Part shown: one piece after another, positions 1-9,404 of the stretch
Position numbering within the stretch: the first letter of the stretch is position 1
Layout: each line of letters starts with the position of its first letter
From: Campylobacter armoricus
Lineage (GTDB): Bacteria; Campylobacterota; Campylobacteria; Campylobacterales; Campylobacteraceae
Assembly: GCF_013372105.1 (NCBI RefSeq)
Contig: NZ_CP053825.1
Span: 806,001-870,000, forward strand
DNA length: 64,000 nucleotides
Direction of reading: 5' to 3'
Position numbers and translations under genes: made by a program
Notes under the pieces: model-generated
What the model was told of the DNA's origin: nothing
Seen by the model: only the letters and a program-made list of their open reading frames with translations
Database searches by the model: none

Positions 1-154
1 TTTTTTTCATAAAAGCTAAAGCTTCATTAGTAAGAGCTAATGCCTCATTAGGACAATCTTTATAATCGGGTTTTTCCATGAGTTTAACTATTTTTTCTAT
101 ATCTTCAGTATAAACAGCGATTTTAAACTCATCTATCCACTTTTTTTCACTCAT
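1..154 (-). CDS. Small hypothetical protein downstream of fliS (partial)
   Basis: The first 51 codons of a minus-strand gene that runs off the left edge of the window. It starts MSEKKWIDEF and is rich in Lys, Glu and Asp. Its ATG overlaps the fliS stop in an ATGA arrangement, so it is the fourth gene of the flaG-fliD-fliS operon. From memory, C. jejuni has an uncharacterised gene (Cj0550) in the same place. Co-transcription with a flagellar chaperone suggests, but does not show, a flagellar role. No domain can be recognised in the visible part. Confidence 0.75.
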   Translation of the reverse strand, partial: MSEKKWIDEFKIAVYTEDIEKIVKLMEKPDYKDCPNEALALTNEALAFMKK

Positions 155-522
155 TTTTGATGTACTTCCCTCCAAGCCTCTAACAAACCTTTGACTACAT
201 TTATCACTTCATCAACCCTAGTTTCATTATTTTCTATATTTGATAAAGAAAGTAGTTGTAATTGTCTAGTATATAAGCCACTTAAATAATGAGCTACTTC
301 ACCACCTTTATCATAATCAAGACAATTTATTAATTCTATAAAAATAGCACTAGCTCTTTTTACATAATACACTCTTTCTTCTATATTTTCATTTTGTATT
401 GCTATTTTTATTCTACTTGAAAAGCGTAAAATACCACCATATAGCATTTCTATAAGTTTTTCTTGGGATTCTACGCCTACTTGATTTTGTGAATACGCAC
501 TATAAACTGCATTATTTACCAT
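151..522 (-). CDS. fliS: Flagellar export chaperone FliS
   Basis: 123 residues, the usual FliS size. FliS binds the C-terminal helix of newly made flagellin in the cytoplasm and delivers it to the flagellar export gate. The protein is all-helical and has the family-like N-terminus with a YSAYSQNQV stretch followed by EKLIEMLYGGILRF. It lies 17 bp after fliD and its stop overlaps the next small gene. Expression should follow the sigma28-type promoter ahead of flaG. The family match and gene order make the call secure. Confidence 0.95.
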   Translation of the reverse strand: MVNNAVYSAYSQNQVGVESQEKLIEMLYGGILRFSSRIKIAIQNENIEERVYYVKRASAIFIELINCLDYDKGGEVAHYLSGLYTRQLQLLSLSNIENNETRVDEVINVVKGLLEAWREVHQK

Positions 523-539
523 ATAAAAACCTCTCTAAG

Positions 540-2828
540 TTAAGATTTTTGATTATTTGCGGCATTAATCATATTTGTAATTACATTTGCCTGACTATTT
601 AATTTAGCGATAATACCATCATACGCAGCCCACTTTGCCCACATAGTATCATATCGACTTTCTATGGATTTTTTAGTATCTTCTGTTACTTTATTAAGAT
701 AATCAGCTTCTTTATTTAACGATGCTTTATATCCTCCAAATGAACCCTCAGAACTCATCATTTCTTTCATTGTATTTTTTAATATTCCAAAAGTTCCACT
801 TTCTTCTTTATATTGTGAATATATAGTTTTAGGACTTAAACCAAATTTTTTTAAAAAATCTTTATCTCCTTGAATTTCAAGATTGCTTCCTGATGTTCCT
901 TTGATTTTAAATTGTATTTGTTCTTCTGATCCTTGTTTAACTATTTCAAAACTAGCTTCTAGACCTTCTAATCCAAAACTATTTATATGATCAACTAAAC
1001 TTTGAGCTCTTTCGGTAGCATTATTACCTGTTATTTTAAAATCATCGCCATTTTTTGTTTTACTTAAATCTATTGTTTCATCATTATATATAATTTTGAA
1101 ATTTTTATCCTTAAAATCAATATCTTCATCTAATTTAACTTTATCTCCAACTAAATCAATATCTTCAAATCCATTGTGTCCTACGAAAAATTTTTCAGCC
1201 ATTTCAGGATCTTCATTAAATTTGGTATTAAATTTAGAAGAATCAAAAGTTAGCGTTCCATCTGATAAAGTTAAACCATAATCAGCTAAAGATAAACTAA
1301 CTTTAGAAGAAACTTTAGTGCCTTCAGAGCTTTCGCTATCACCTACTGTTATTGTTCCATCTACGGTAATAGTTTTAAGTAAAATATTATTGATTTCTGA
1401 TTTTATATTGTAAATCGAACTTACACCTACAAAATTCCCTTTTGTTCCTGCATCAGGATCATATTTTGTAGCTGCAGTGATATTTAGCATCAAATCATTG
1501 TAAGATTTTGCTAAATTTTCTAAAGATTGTGATAATGCTTCGGTATCTTGAGTAACATTAAAACTAATTTCACCCTTTTGCTTAAGTTCTAAAGTAATAT
1601 CAGGACCAATATCTGTGATAGTATTAGTTGGCCTAGTCATTTTAACACCATCTACACTAAAGATAGCGTCCATACCCTTTTGTATATGATTTTCATTACC
1701 AGCTTTTACATTATAGCCTTGTGGAGTATTAGTATCTAAAGTGATTCCAAATTTTTCACTTAATAAATTTGTAGCTTTGTTATCTCTAGCGTAATTTGCT
1801 TTATCAACATTACCATCTTCATCTACAGCATAACCTCCATCAAAAATACCAAGCTCAGCTCCATTGGTTGTTTTGAAAGTTGCTCCTGTATCTGTTAGTT
1901 CTAAATTAACTTTACCATTGGTTTTTTTGCTAATTTGTTCAGCTAGGCTATCATAAGTAGTATTTTCATCAATATCTATGGTATATCTATCATAAGTATC
2001 ACCATTTTTAACTACAAAAGTCAAGGAGGTTTTGCCATCTCCTGAATTTAATAATTTATCACTTCCATTTGGCTTGGATGAAAGCGTTCCTTTGATTTGA
2101 GTTTTATCATTATTTCCATTTTCTCTAAAACCATACAAACCACCTGCACTAATGCTGTTTTTATCAAGCTCCCAGCCCATACCTTTTAAGAGGTCTTCAT
2201 CACCTGAAAAAGAAATATTATTTTTGGTTCCTGTTTCAGCACTTTGCACCACTAAGCGATACGGATTTTCTTTATCTCCTGTATTGACTATTTTAGCTTC
2301 TACTTTTCCACCTGTAGCAGCATTTATTTTTTCTGCAAGTTGTGTTACAGTAGTGCTTTTATCTATATCTATTTTATAATCTTTACCATCTTGAGTAATA
2401 GTAAAAGAAGCTTTACCATCTTGTCCTTCTATACCTAAACTACCCATAACAGTAGCGGTTTTATCTTTAAAACCATTGCTTTGATATACATCTTTTTGGG
2501 CAAGTTGATCTACTACAACTTTCATGTTTTTAAGATTAGATAAAGAACCTACGGTTAAGCTTGCTGCTGCACTATCTCCACTTACACTAGGAGAAACTTT
2601 TTTTTGATTAAATTGTGAAGCATCACCAAGGCTATTTACAGCAGTTTGGAAAGCTAAAAGCTTAGCCTCAAGCTCTGCTAAGTCTTTTTGTCTTGAAGTA
2701 TTAGTTTCAAGTTGCGAGTTATAAAGCTTCAAATGAGCATTCATTTCTGCTTCTTTGAGTTTGTTTAATGTATCACTTGTTAAAACACCTGAACCTATTC
2801 CTAAACTACCTAAACTACCTATTGCCAT
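540..2828 (-). CDS. fliD: Flagellar filament cap protein FliD (hook-associated protein 2)
   Basis: 762 residues, exported, forming the cap under which flagellin polymerises. The N-terminal (about 1-70) and C-terminal (about 700-762) regions are the helical parts expected of D0/D1. The C-terminal part ends in a family-like pattern, MWAKWAAYDGIIAKLNSQ. The middle is long and contains three related beta/alpha segments near residues 148-215, 278-340 and 575-680, each with a hydrophobic strand, an acidic turn and a helix holding AEKIN, AEQIS or VDHIN. As I recall, C. jejuni FliD is about 640 residues, so this one has an enlarged surface-exposed region. It lies 2 bp after flaG. Function is certain; the role of the extra length is not. 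Confidence 0.96.
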   Translation of the reverse strand: MAIGSLGSLGIGSGVLTSDTLNKLKEAEMNAHLKLYNSQLETNTSRQKDLAELEAKLLAFQTAVNSLGDASQFNQKKVSPSVSGDSAAASLTVGSLSNLKNMKVVVDQLAQKDVYQSNGFKDKTATVMGSLGIEGQDGKASFTITQDGKDYKIDIDKSTTVTQLAEKINAATGGKVEAKIVNTGDKENPYRLVVQSAETGTKNNISFSGDEDLLKGMGWELDKNSISAGGLYGFRENGNNDKTQIKGTLSSKPNGSDKLLNSGDGKTSLTFVVKNGDTYDRYTIDIDENTTYDSLAEQISKKTNGKVNLELTDTGATFKTTNGAELGIFDGGYAVDEDGNVDKANYARDNKATNLLSEKFGITLDTNTPQGYNVKAGNENHIQKGMDAIFSVDGVKMTRPTNTITDIGPDITLELKQKGEISFNVTQDTEALSQSLENLAKSYNDLMLNITAATKYDPDAGTKGNFVGVSSIYNIKSEINNILLKTITVDGTITVGDSESSEGTKVSSKVSLSLADYGLTLSDGTLTFDSSKFNTKFNEDPEMAEKFFVGHNGFEDIDLVGDKVKLDEDIDFKDKNFKIIYNDETIDLSKTKNGDDFKITGNNATERAQSLVDHINSFGLEGLEASFEIVKQGSEEQIQFKIKGTSGSNLEIQGDKDFLKKFGLSPKTIYSQYKEESGTFGILKNTMKEMMSSEGSFGGYKASLNKEADYLNKVTEDTKKSIESRYDTMWAKWAAYDGIIAKLNSQANVITNMINAANNQKS

Positions 2829-2830
2829 GA

Positions 2831-3178
2831 TTAACTCTCCTTATCGAAAATAGTCCCAATTACACCTTTAAAATGTTCTATTAGCTTCATGACTTCCTCA
2901 CTAGGAATTTTTCGTATGAGCTTACCTGTATCTTTTTCAGTTACATTAACATACATTGCATTTATTTTATCATTATATGCAAAGCGAACATTTGTTTCTA
3001 GTGTTTCCATTTGATGATTAAGTTTTTCTGTTGCGTTTTTTAGTTTTTCATTTAAATTCTCATCTTGATTGTTTAAATTTACTTGTTTTGTGTTTTCAAG
3101 AGAAGCTCTCTCAATATTTTTAGTATTGTTAAAATGAGTTAAGCTTTTGTTATCTCTTTGAATATTACTTATGTCCAT
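2831..3178 (-). CDS. flaG: FlaG family flagellar protein
   Basis: 115 residues, with a low-complexity hydrophilic N-terminal half and a conserved C-terminal FlaG domain. That domain includes the stretches YVNVTEKDTGKLIRKIPSEE and VMKLIEHFKG. FlaG proteins influence filament length; the mechanism is not settled. This is the first gene of the operon with fliD and fliS, and a well-spaced sigma28 promoter lies 34-60 bp upstream of its start. Confidence 0.93.
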   Translation of the reverse strand: MDISNIQRDNKSLTHFNNTKNIERASLENTKQVNLNNQDENLNEKLKNATEKLNHQMETLETNVRFAYNDKINAMYVNVTEKDTGKLIRKIPSEEVMKLIEHFKGVIGTIFDKES

Positions 3179-3211
3179 TTTAAACTCCTTTTTAAAAGAC
3201 TTTAAAACACA

Positions 3212-3238
3212 TTATCGACACATTTTAAAAAAACTTAA
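3212..3238 (-). promoter_or_regulatory. Sigma28 (FliA) promoter for flaG-fliD-fliS
   Basis: On the minus strand the sequence reads TTAAGTTT-N11-GTCGATAA. The enterobacterial sigma28 consensus is TAAAGTTT-N11-GCCGATAA, so there is one mismatch in each half and the spacing is exact. It sits 34 bp upstream of the flaG start and no competing TATAAT box is nearby. Confidence 0.8.
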
Positions 3239-3284
3239 TAACTAAAATAAAAAACTATAATTTTATAAGCAAAAAGTGTTCTCA

Positions 3285-3318
3285 AAAAAGTTTGAAGTTA
3301 AAAAATTTCAAACTTTTT
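3285..3318 (-). terminator. Rho-independent terminator overlapping the ubiD stop
   Basis: A perfect 12-bp stem, AAAAAGTTTGAA paired with TTCAAACTTTTT, whose loop contains the TAA of the ubiD-like gene. On the minus strand the stem ends in TTTTTT. It separates the ubiD/hemC operon from the flaG operon downstream. Confidence 0.75.
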
Positions 3319-5091
3319 GAAAAAATCTTTATCATTTGGAAGTAATTTTTTTGAGATAAGCTTATCTATAATATTCTTAGAGCAGTTTGTCATTAAAGGC
3401 CAATCTTTGTGATAATCCTCTAGCAAACCTTTATTGGTAGCATCTATACAAACACAATCTTTTTTTATAAAAATATCTCTTTTTGCATCAATATTATTTA
3501 CCACACGCCAAATTAGCATATAAGGATTTTCTAAGATAGCATCTTGATTTAAGAAAACTAAAATTCTAAAATGTTTTTTGTGGATTTGTAGTTTTTCAAA
3601 AACATACGAAATTTTTTCCTTTTTATCAATTAAAATCACACAAATTGGTGCAAAAGTTTGAGTATAAAATTGCTTTAAATTTAAAATATTTTCTTCTTTT
3701 TCTTTTAAAAGCTGAAGCAATGATTCATCATTTAAAATTTCAAGCTCGACTTTTTTTTCATTTCCACATGCGTCAAGCCCTGCTTTACCACCATAACAAT
3801 AAGTACTTGATGCATGATCAAGTTGATCACAAATCCCTTCACTAATTAGTAGCTTTTCTTCATCAAAACGATTTAGTATATAAGGTATAAGCTCATCATA
3901 GTTTTTCAAGCAAGGTGCATTTTCATCAACAAAAATAGCATGTTTAACAAAACTCATTTGCCCTACTCCCCAAAAAGTATGCATTATTTGTTTTGCATGT
4001 GCTGGATATTTTGTTTCTATCTTTGCTAAGATTAAATTATGAAAAACCCCATTTTCTGGCATATTATAATCAAGTAAATCAGGGGCACTTGTTTGAAGTA
4101 ATGGTAAAAAAATTCTTTCAGTGCCAAGTCCCATATACTTATCTTCTAAAGGTGGTTTTCCCACGACTGTGGCTTGATAAATAGCATCTTTTTTTGCAAA
4201 GATTTTTTCTATCCTTAAGACAGGACAAAGTTCAACTGGTGTATAAAAACCTGTATGATCTCCAAATGGACCCTCTGGTGCAAATTCATTTGGATCTACA
4301 AAACCTTCTATAACAAAATCACTATTATAAGGCACATATAAATCATTACTTTTACATTTTGCTAAAATGGCAGGTTTTTTCTTTATAAAACCATAAAGTA
4401 AAAGCTCAAAAATTCCTTTTGGTAAAGGTGCTTGAGCACACCAAATATACAAAGGTTCACCACCTATAGCTATACTTACTGGCATTTTTTGATTTAATTT
4501 TTTATACTCGTGGAAAAAATGACTTGCATCTTTATGAATTTGCCAATGCATAAGCAAAGTTTTCTCATCAACTACTTGCAAACGATACATTCCAAGGTTA
4601 TTTTGCTTTCCATCGAAGCTTTGAGTATAAACTTGCCCCATGGTTATAAAAGGTGCAACATCTTTTTCCCATGTTTTTAAAATAGGTATGTCATATAAAG
4701 AATTTAAACTTTTATAGGTAAATTCTCCATCTTTTCTAATTCTTTTTGGCGGTATATTTTTAAATCCAATTAAGGTTTTAAAAAAATCAAGCTTAGCACT
4801 AAAGCTTTGCGGAATATGCATCTTAAGTAAAGAACTTATTTCTTTAGCTACTTCTTCATAATGCTTTCCAAAAGCTAAATTTAAAGCTTTTTCATTACAA
4901 AAAGTGTTTAAAAGCACAGGGTAATCGTATTTTTTGCCATTTTTTACCGCATTAGTAAAAAGCAAGGCTTTAGAATTTTCTTTTTTTACTTCTATATAAG
5001 CTAAATGAGCCATTTCAAGATTAATATCAACTGGCTCATCAATAACTTTTAGTAAATTGTTTTCTTTTAAAATATTGATAAATTTTTGCAT
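3298..5091 (-). CDS. ubiD: UbiD family decarboxylase (probable menaquinone pathway)
   Basis: 597 residues, the length of long UbiD-type prenylated-FMN decarboxylases. The core has GEPLYIWCAQAPLP and the segment FAPEGPFGDHTGFYTP, which matches the UbiD active-site region with its Glu and Asp residues. Campylobacters make menaquinone by the futalosine route. A UbiD homologue there (sometimes called MqnL) is thought to decarboxylate the prenylated naphthoate, so this role is more likely than ubiquinone synthesis. Its start abuts the hemC stop by 1 bp, so the two are co-transcribed. The substrate is inferred, not seen. Confidence 0.88.
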   Translation of the reverse strand: MQKFINILKENNLLKVIDEPVDINLEMAHLAYIEVKKENSKALLFTNAVKNGKKYDYPVLLNTFCNEKALNLAFGKHYEEVAKEISSLLKMHIPQSFSAKLDFFKTLIGFKNIPPKRIRKDGEFTYKSLNSLYDIPILKTWEKDVAPFITMGQVYTQSFDGKQNNLGMYRLQVVDEKTLLMHWQIHKDASHFFHEYKKLNQKMPVSIAIGGEPLYIWCAQAPLPKGIFELLLYGFIKKKPAILAKCKSNDLYVPYNSDFVIEGFVDPNEFAPEGPFGDHTGFYTPVELCPVLRIEKIFAKKDAIYQATVVGKPPLEDKYMGLGTERIFLPLLQTSAPDLLDYNMPENGVFHNLILAKIETKYPAHAKQIMHTFWGVGQMSFVKHAIFVDENAPCLKNYDELIPYILNRFDEEKLLISEGICDQLDHASSTYCYGGKAGLDACGNEKKVELEILNDESLLQLLKEKEENILNLKQFYTQTFAPICVILIDKKEKISYVFEKLQIHKKHFRILVFLNQDAILENPYMLIWRVVNNIDAKRDIFIKKDCVCIDATNKGLLEDYHKDWPLMTNCSKNIIDKLISKKLLPNDKDFFKKFEIF

Positions 5092-6018
5092 TTATATCAT
5101 ACTTTCTGCTTCTTTTAAAATTTCTTTTGCACCTTTTTTTATCATTTCTTTAGCTAAAAACTCACCCGCATTTGTATAATCTTGCTTATCAATCACTCTT
5201 TTTTCTTTTAAAATTTTACTTGCATTAGGTAAGCCTACTATAGCACGAATTTCTATTTTTTCATCAATGATTTTTGCATTGATACCTATAGGTACTTGGC
5301 AACCACCTTCTAGGGTTTTTATAAAATCTCTTTCTATATGAGTTTCTATAAAGGCATTTTCATCATTTAAACATTCTAAATATGTTAAAATTTGTTTATC
5401 ATCAATACTTTCTATACCTAAAGCCCCTTGAGAAGCTGCAGGTATCATTTCATCAAGTTCAAAAGTCCTAATGTATTTTATTTCTTTATCTAAGCCCAAG
5501 CGTTTAATACCAGCTAGAGCTAAAATAATAGCGTCAAATTCTTTTGCTTTAAGTTTTTCTAAACGAGAGTTTATATTACCTCTTAAAGATATGATATTTA
5601 AATCAGGTCTTAGTGCTAAAAGCTGCATTTTTCTTCTAAGACTTGTTGTGCCTACCTTTGCTCCTTTTGGTAAAGTATTTAAATCTTCATAGTATTCACT
5701 TAAAAAAGCATCATTTACTATCTCTCTTTTTGAAATAGCAGCTAAAACTAAGCCATCTGGAAAAAAACTAGGTACATCTTTTAAACTATGTACAGCCAAA
5801 TGTGCATCACCTCTTAGCATACTTTCTTCAAGTTCTTTTGTAAAAAGACCTTTTCCACCTATTTTAGCTAAAGGAGAATCCAATAAAACATCACCTTTAG
5901 TCTTAAAACCTTCTAAAGAAATTTCTAAATTACTATGATTATTCAATAACTTTTCTTTTACATATTCACTTTGCCATAACGCAAGTTGGCTTTTTCTTGT
6001 TGCGATGGTTAATTTCAT
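5092..6018 (-). CDS. hemC: Porphobilinogen deaminase (hydroxymethylbilane synthase)
   Basis: 308 residues. The enzyme polymerises four porphobilinogens into hydroxymethylbilane in haem synthesis. It has the N-terminal ATRKSQLALWQ motif, HSLKDVP with the catalytic Asp near residue 81, the cofactor-binding RRKMQLLALRPDL/RGNINSRL arginines, and LEGGC, in which Cys240 should carry the dipyrromethane cofactor. It overlaps the upstream fxsA-like gene by 4 bp. It is part of a haem/translation operon with hemA and proS, as in C. jejuni. Confidence 0.97.
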   Translation of the reverse strand: MKLTIATRKSQLALWQSEYVKEKLLNNHSNLEISLEGFKTKGDVLLDSPLAKIGGKGLFTKELEESMLRGDAHLAVHSLKDVPSFFPDGLVLAAISKREIVNDAFLSEYYEDLNTLPKGAKVGTTSLRRKMQLLALRPDLNIISLRGNINSRLEKLKAKEFDAIILALAGIKRLGLDKEIKYIRTFELDEMIPAASQGALGIESIDDKQILTYLECLNDENAFIETHIERDFIKTLEGGCQVPIGINAKIIDEKIEIRAIVGLPNASKILKEKRVIDKQDYTNAGEFLAKEMIKKGAKEILKEAESMI

Positions 6019-6413
6019 TTTTTATTCTCCTGTATAATCTCTACATCTATAATTTCATCTTCGTTGTTTTTTTGATATGCTGTTTTTCCTTTTTGATTTA
6101 TAAAAATTTTCAATACCACCATAAAAACAAAAAGTAAAACACCTAAAAAAGTACTTAAAATTCCAGGTATTAAAAATAAAATTCCTACTATAGTTAAAGA
6201 AAATAATTTTATCATACTAAAAAAATTCATATTAGTATTTTGCATAGTAATAATATTAGTCCATGTTTTTGCTAAAAAAATAGCACCTAAAAACATACTT
6301 ACAAAAACTATCATAAAAAAATTCAAAAAACCAAAAGTTGCTATAAAAATAATACTAAAAATTAATTCTAAAATTAAAAATAAACTAATATTTGTTTTTG
6401 CGACAAATCTCAT
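6015..6413 (-). CDS. FxsA-like inner membrane protein
   Basis: 132 residues with three or four hydrophobic segments, roughly 10-30, 32-50, 70-88 and 90-108, and a short acidic cytoplasmic tail. The segment GILFLIPGILSTFLGVLLF resembles the conserved LIPG...D.lG part of FxsA (DUF/YtzA) membrane proteins. Family function is poorly understood. It overlaps both neighbours (proS and hemC) by 4 bp, so it is translated within that operon. Confidence 0.6.
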   Translation of the reverse strand: MRFVAKTNISLFLILELIFSIIFIATFGFLNFFMIVFVSMFLGAIFLAKTWTNIITMQNTNMNFFSMIKLFSLTIVGILFLIPGILSTFLGVLLFVFMVVLKIFINQKGKTAYQKNNEDEIIDVEIIQENKK

Positions 6414-8107
6414 AAAATCTTCTCTAAGTATGAAATTACTTCTTCTTTTTTTAAAATTTGTTTTTCTAAGGTTTTTCTATGGATTAGCTCTACTTCGTTA
6501 TTTTCTAAACCTTTGCCTATAACTAAAGCATAAGGAAATCCCATAAGCTCAAAATCATTTATTTTAACTCCAAAACGCTCATTTCTATCATCAAATAAAA
6601 TCTCTTTGTCTTTAAAATGAGTATAAATTTTTTCAGCAAAATCCATAGCTTTTATATCTTTTATATTAGAAACTATAATATCTAAAGCAAAAGGGGTTAA
6701 AGTTTTATTCCAAATACAACCTTTTTCATCATGACTTGCTTCTATGGCAACAGCTACTAGGCGACTTACTCCCATACCATAACAGCCCATAGTAAAAAAT
6801 TGCGTTTTGCCATTTTCATCTAAGTAACTTGCATTCATTGCTTTTGAGTATTTATTTCCAAGTTTGAAAATATGCCCTACTTCTATTCCTTTACTTTGTT
6901 TAAGCTTGTGCTGACATTTTGGACAAAGATCACCCTCTTTAACTGCACATAAATCTTTAAAGCGTTCTTTATTTAAATTTACTACATTGATTCCGACTAA
7001 ATGATAATCTTTTTTATTAGATCCAATAATCATATTTGTTTCATTTTCAAGCTCATAATCTATGTAAAAATCCACATTATTTAATCCTACAAAACCAATA
7101 AATCCTGGTACTAAACCTACTTTTTCTAATTCTTCTTCGCTTACATCAGCTAACTCTAGTGCATTTGCTGCATTTAGAGCTTTTACTTCTTGAAGTTCAT
7201 CATCACCGCGTATAAAAAACAGCACAATTTTTTCTTCATTTTCATAAATAGCTTTTTTAGCAATGGCTTTAATAGTGTAATAAGGATTGATTTTAAAAAA
7301 ATCCGCTAATTCATTAATAGTTTTTATATTTGGGGTATAAAATTGTGTTGCAAAGTCAGCTTCTGGTCTTTCATCTTTACAATTTTTTTTAGTTCTTTTT
7401 GCTGCTTCAATATTTGCAGCATAGTCGCAATTTTCGCATAATAAAATATCATCTTCACCATTTTTAGCCAATACCATAAATTCTTTCGAGCCACTTCCAC
7501 CAATAGCCCCACTATCTGCTTCAACAGCTCTAAAATCAAGTCCTAATCTTGTTAAAATTTTGCTATAAGTTTCATGCATTAGATTAAATTCTCTATCTAA
7601 ATCAGCTTCATTGCTATGAAAACTATAACCATCTTTCATTAAGAATTCTCTACATCTTAAAAGTCCAAATCTAGGTCTAGCTTCATCTCTAAATTTAAGT
7701 CCTATTTGGTATAAATGCAATGGTAGTTGTTTATAGGAAGTAATTTTATTTCTTATCAAAGCTACCATAGCTTCTTCGTGTGTTGGTCCTAAGACAAAAT
7801 CATTTTCTTTTCTATCTTTAAAACGCAAAAGCTCCTTACCAAAGACATTAAACCTTCCACTTTCTTTCCAAAGACTAGCCGGAGTATTAAAGCTTAAATT
7901 TACTTCTAAAGCTCCTGCTTTATCCATCTCTTCTTTAATAATATCTTTGATTTTATCTAGCACTCTTTTGCCTAGTGGTAAAAAATTATATAAACCACTA
8001 CCAATTTGTTCTACAAAAGAACCTCTAACTAAAAAAATATGACTTGGCAAACTAGCATCTTTTGGGTTTTCTTTTGAACTGATAGCATAAAATTTACTAA
8101 ATTTCAT
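6410..8107 (-). CDS. proS: Prolyl-tRNA synthetase
   Basis: 565 residues from the ATG at 8105-8107 (MKFSKFYA). A longer frame reaching 8131 is less likely because it would add eight residues inside hemA. Bacterial-type class II synthetase: motif 2 FRDEARPRFGLLRCREFLMKD, a YbaK-like editing insertion in the middle (about 230-380), motif 3 GCYGMGVSRLVAVAIEAS, and a C-terminal anticodon-binding domain. The start overlaps the hemA end by 11 bp, so translation is coupled. Confidence 0.96.
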   Translation of the reverse strand: MKFSKFYAISSKENPKDASLPSHIFLVRGSFVEQIGSGLYNFLPLGKRVLDKIKDIIKEEMDKAGALEVNLSFNTPASLWKESGRFNVFGKELLRFKDRKENDFVLGPTHEEAMVALIRNKITSYKQLPLHLYQIGLKFRDEARPRFGLLRCREFLMKDGYSFHSNEADLDREFNLMHETYSKILTRLGLDFRAVEADSGAIGGSGSKEFMVLAKNGEDDILLCENCDYAANIEAAKRTKKNCKDERPEADFATQFYTPNIKTINELADFFKINPYYTIKAIAKKAIYENEEKIVLFFIRGDDELQEVKALNAANALELADVSEEELEKVGLVPGFIGFVGLNNVDFYIDYELENETNMIIGSNKKDYHLVGINVVNLNKERFKDLCAVKEGDLCPKCQHKLKQSKGIEVGHIFKLGNKYSKAMNASYLDENGKTQFFTMGCYGMGVSRLVAVAIEASHDEKGCIWNKTLTPFALDIIVSNIKDIKAMDFAEKIYTHFKDKEILFDDRNERFGVKINDFELMGFPYALVIGKGLENNEVELIHRKTLEKQILKKEEVISYLEKIL

Positions 8108-9404
8108 TGTGATTCTCCAAACTAAATTCACATTTATAAGAATTTAAACCTTCTAAATTTTCATTTTTTAAATCAAAAACATAACGCATAGCATTTACAA
8201 CAGAATCATTTTGCATAGTTCCACTTAATTTTTTTAAATTAACACTAGGATGATGTAAAAATACATTCATCACTTGGTTTATAAGTTTTCTAGCTTCTTC
8301 GTGATTTGTGTGTTTTAAATAACCTTTTTTTATGGCTTTTTGCAATTGCTCTTTAGCAATTTCATCAGCCCGTAAGCGTAGTTGTTTTACTAAAGGTAAA
8401 GTTGCTAATTTACTTAAATGTTGAAAAAAATCATTTGTCATAACACCTACTATAGAATATGCAATTTGAGCTTGATGCTCTCTTAGGGTTAAATTTTTTC
8501 TTACAACTTCTTCTAAATCATCAACAGCATAGACAATATTTTTTTCACTCATCTTTATATCAATATCTCTAGGAACTGCTATATCAAAAAAATATCGTTT
8601 AAAATCTTTTTCTTCTAACAAATCACTTGTTATAATGGCATGTGGAGCATTTGTAGCGCTAAAAAATACTTCGTATTTATTTAATGCCTCTTTTAAATTT
8701 GCTATACTTTCATAACTTACATCTTCACCTAATGTTTCGCTGAGTTTTTTTGCATTTTGTATATCTCTATTTAAAATTAAAACTTTTGCTTTTGCATTTA
8801 AAAGATGCTTACAGGCTAATTCACTCATTTCTCCTGCGCCAACAACTACTATAGTTTTATTTTCTAAATTTAAAAGTTCTTTAGCTTTTGCAACAGCAAC
8901 AGAAGCAACAGAAATAGGATTTTTAGAAATTTCAGTTTGATTTCTAACCTTAGCTGCACATTTAAAAGCATAATGTATAGCACGAGTAATATGAACGCCA
9001 CATTTTTGTTCTTGTAAAGAAAACTTATAAGCATCTTTTAATTGTCCAGCAATTTGTGTTTCACCTATAACTAAACTATCTAAAGAACTTGCTACAGAAA
9101 AAAGATGATGGATTGCTCCACTATCTTCATAAAAGTCTGCCTTAGCACTTAATTCATTCTTATCAACTCCACAAAGCAGGCAAAGTGTATTTATAATATG
9201 TTCGTTAAGTTTATCAAGCTCTCCGGTAAAAAGAAAAATTTCCACCCTATTACATGTACTAAGTATTAAACTTTCTAAAATTTTATTATTAGAATGAATA
9301 AGTTTTAGCAATTCTCGTTTTTTATCTTCGCTAGAAAAGGAAAGTTTTTCTCTAGTAGCAATATCTGTATTTTTATGTGTAAAACTAACACAATAATAAT
9401 GCAT
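8097..9404 (-). CDS. hemA: Glutamyl-tRNA reductase
   Basis: 435 residues, catalysing the first committed step of haem synthesis by the C5 route. It has the catalytic STCNRVEIF motif (Cys51), an NADPH-binding domain with VVGAGEMSELA, and a C-terminal helical dimerisation domain. The stop codon of the upstream polyprenyl synthase overlaps its start by one base. Pairing with hemC two genes downstream gives one haem operon. Confidence 0.97.
   Translation of the reverse strand: MHYYCVSFTHKNTDIATREKLSFSSEDKKRELLKLIHSNNKILESLILSTCNRVEIFLFTGELDKLNEHIINTLCLLCGVDKNELSAKADFYEDSGAIHHLFSVASSLDSLVIGETQIAGQLKDAYKFSLQEQKCGVHITRAIHYAFKCAAKVRNQTEISKNPISVASVAVAKAKELLNLENKTIVVVGAGEMSELACKHLLNAKAKVLILNRDIQNAKKLSETLGEDVSYESIANLKEALNKYEVFFSATNAPHAIITSDLLEEKDFKRYFFDIAVPRDIDIKMSEKNIVYAVDDLEEVVRKNLTLREHQAQIAYSIVGVMTNDFFQHLSKLATLPLVKQLRLRADEIAKEQLQKAIKKGYLKHTNHEEARKLINQVMNVFLHHPSVNLKKLSGTMQNDSVVNAMRYVFDLKNENLEGLNSYKCEFSLENHNEI

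Noticed and set aside
1096-2379. Plus-strand ORFs inside fliD
   Set aside because: Antisense shadows of a clear FliD frame, rich in Ser/Leu as expected from reversed codons.
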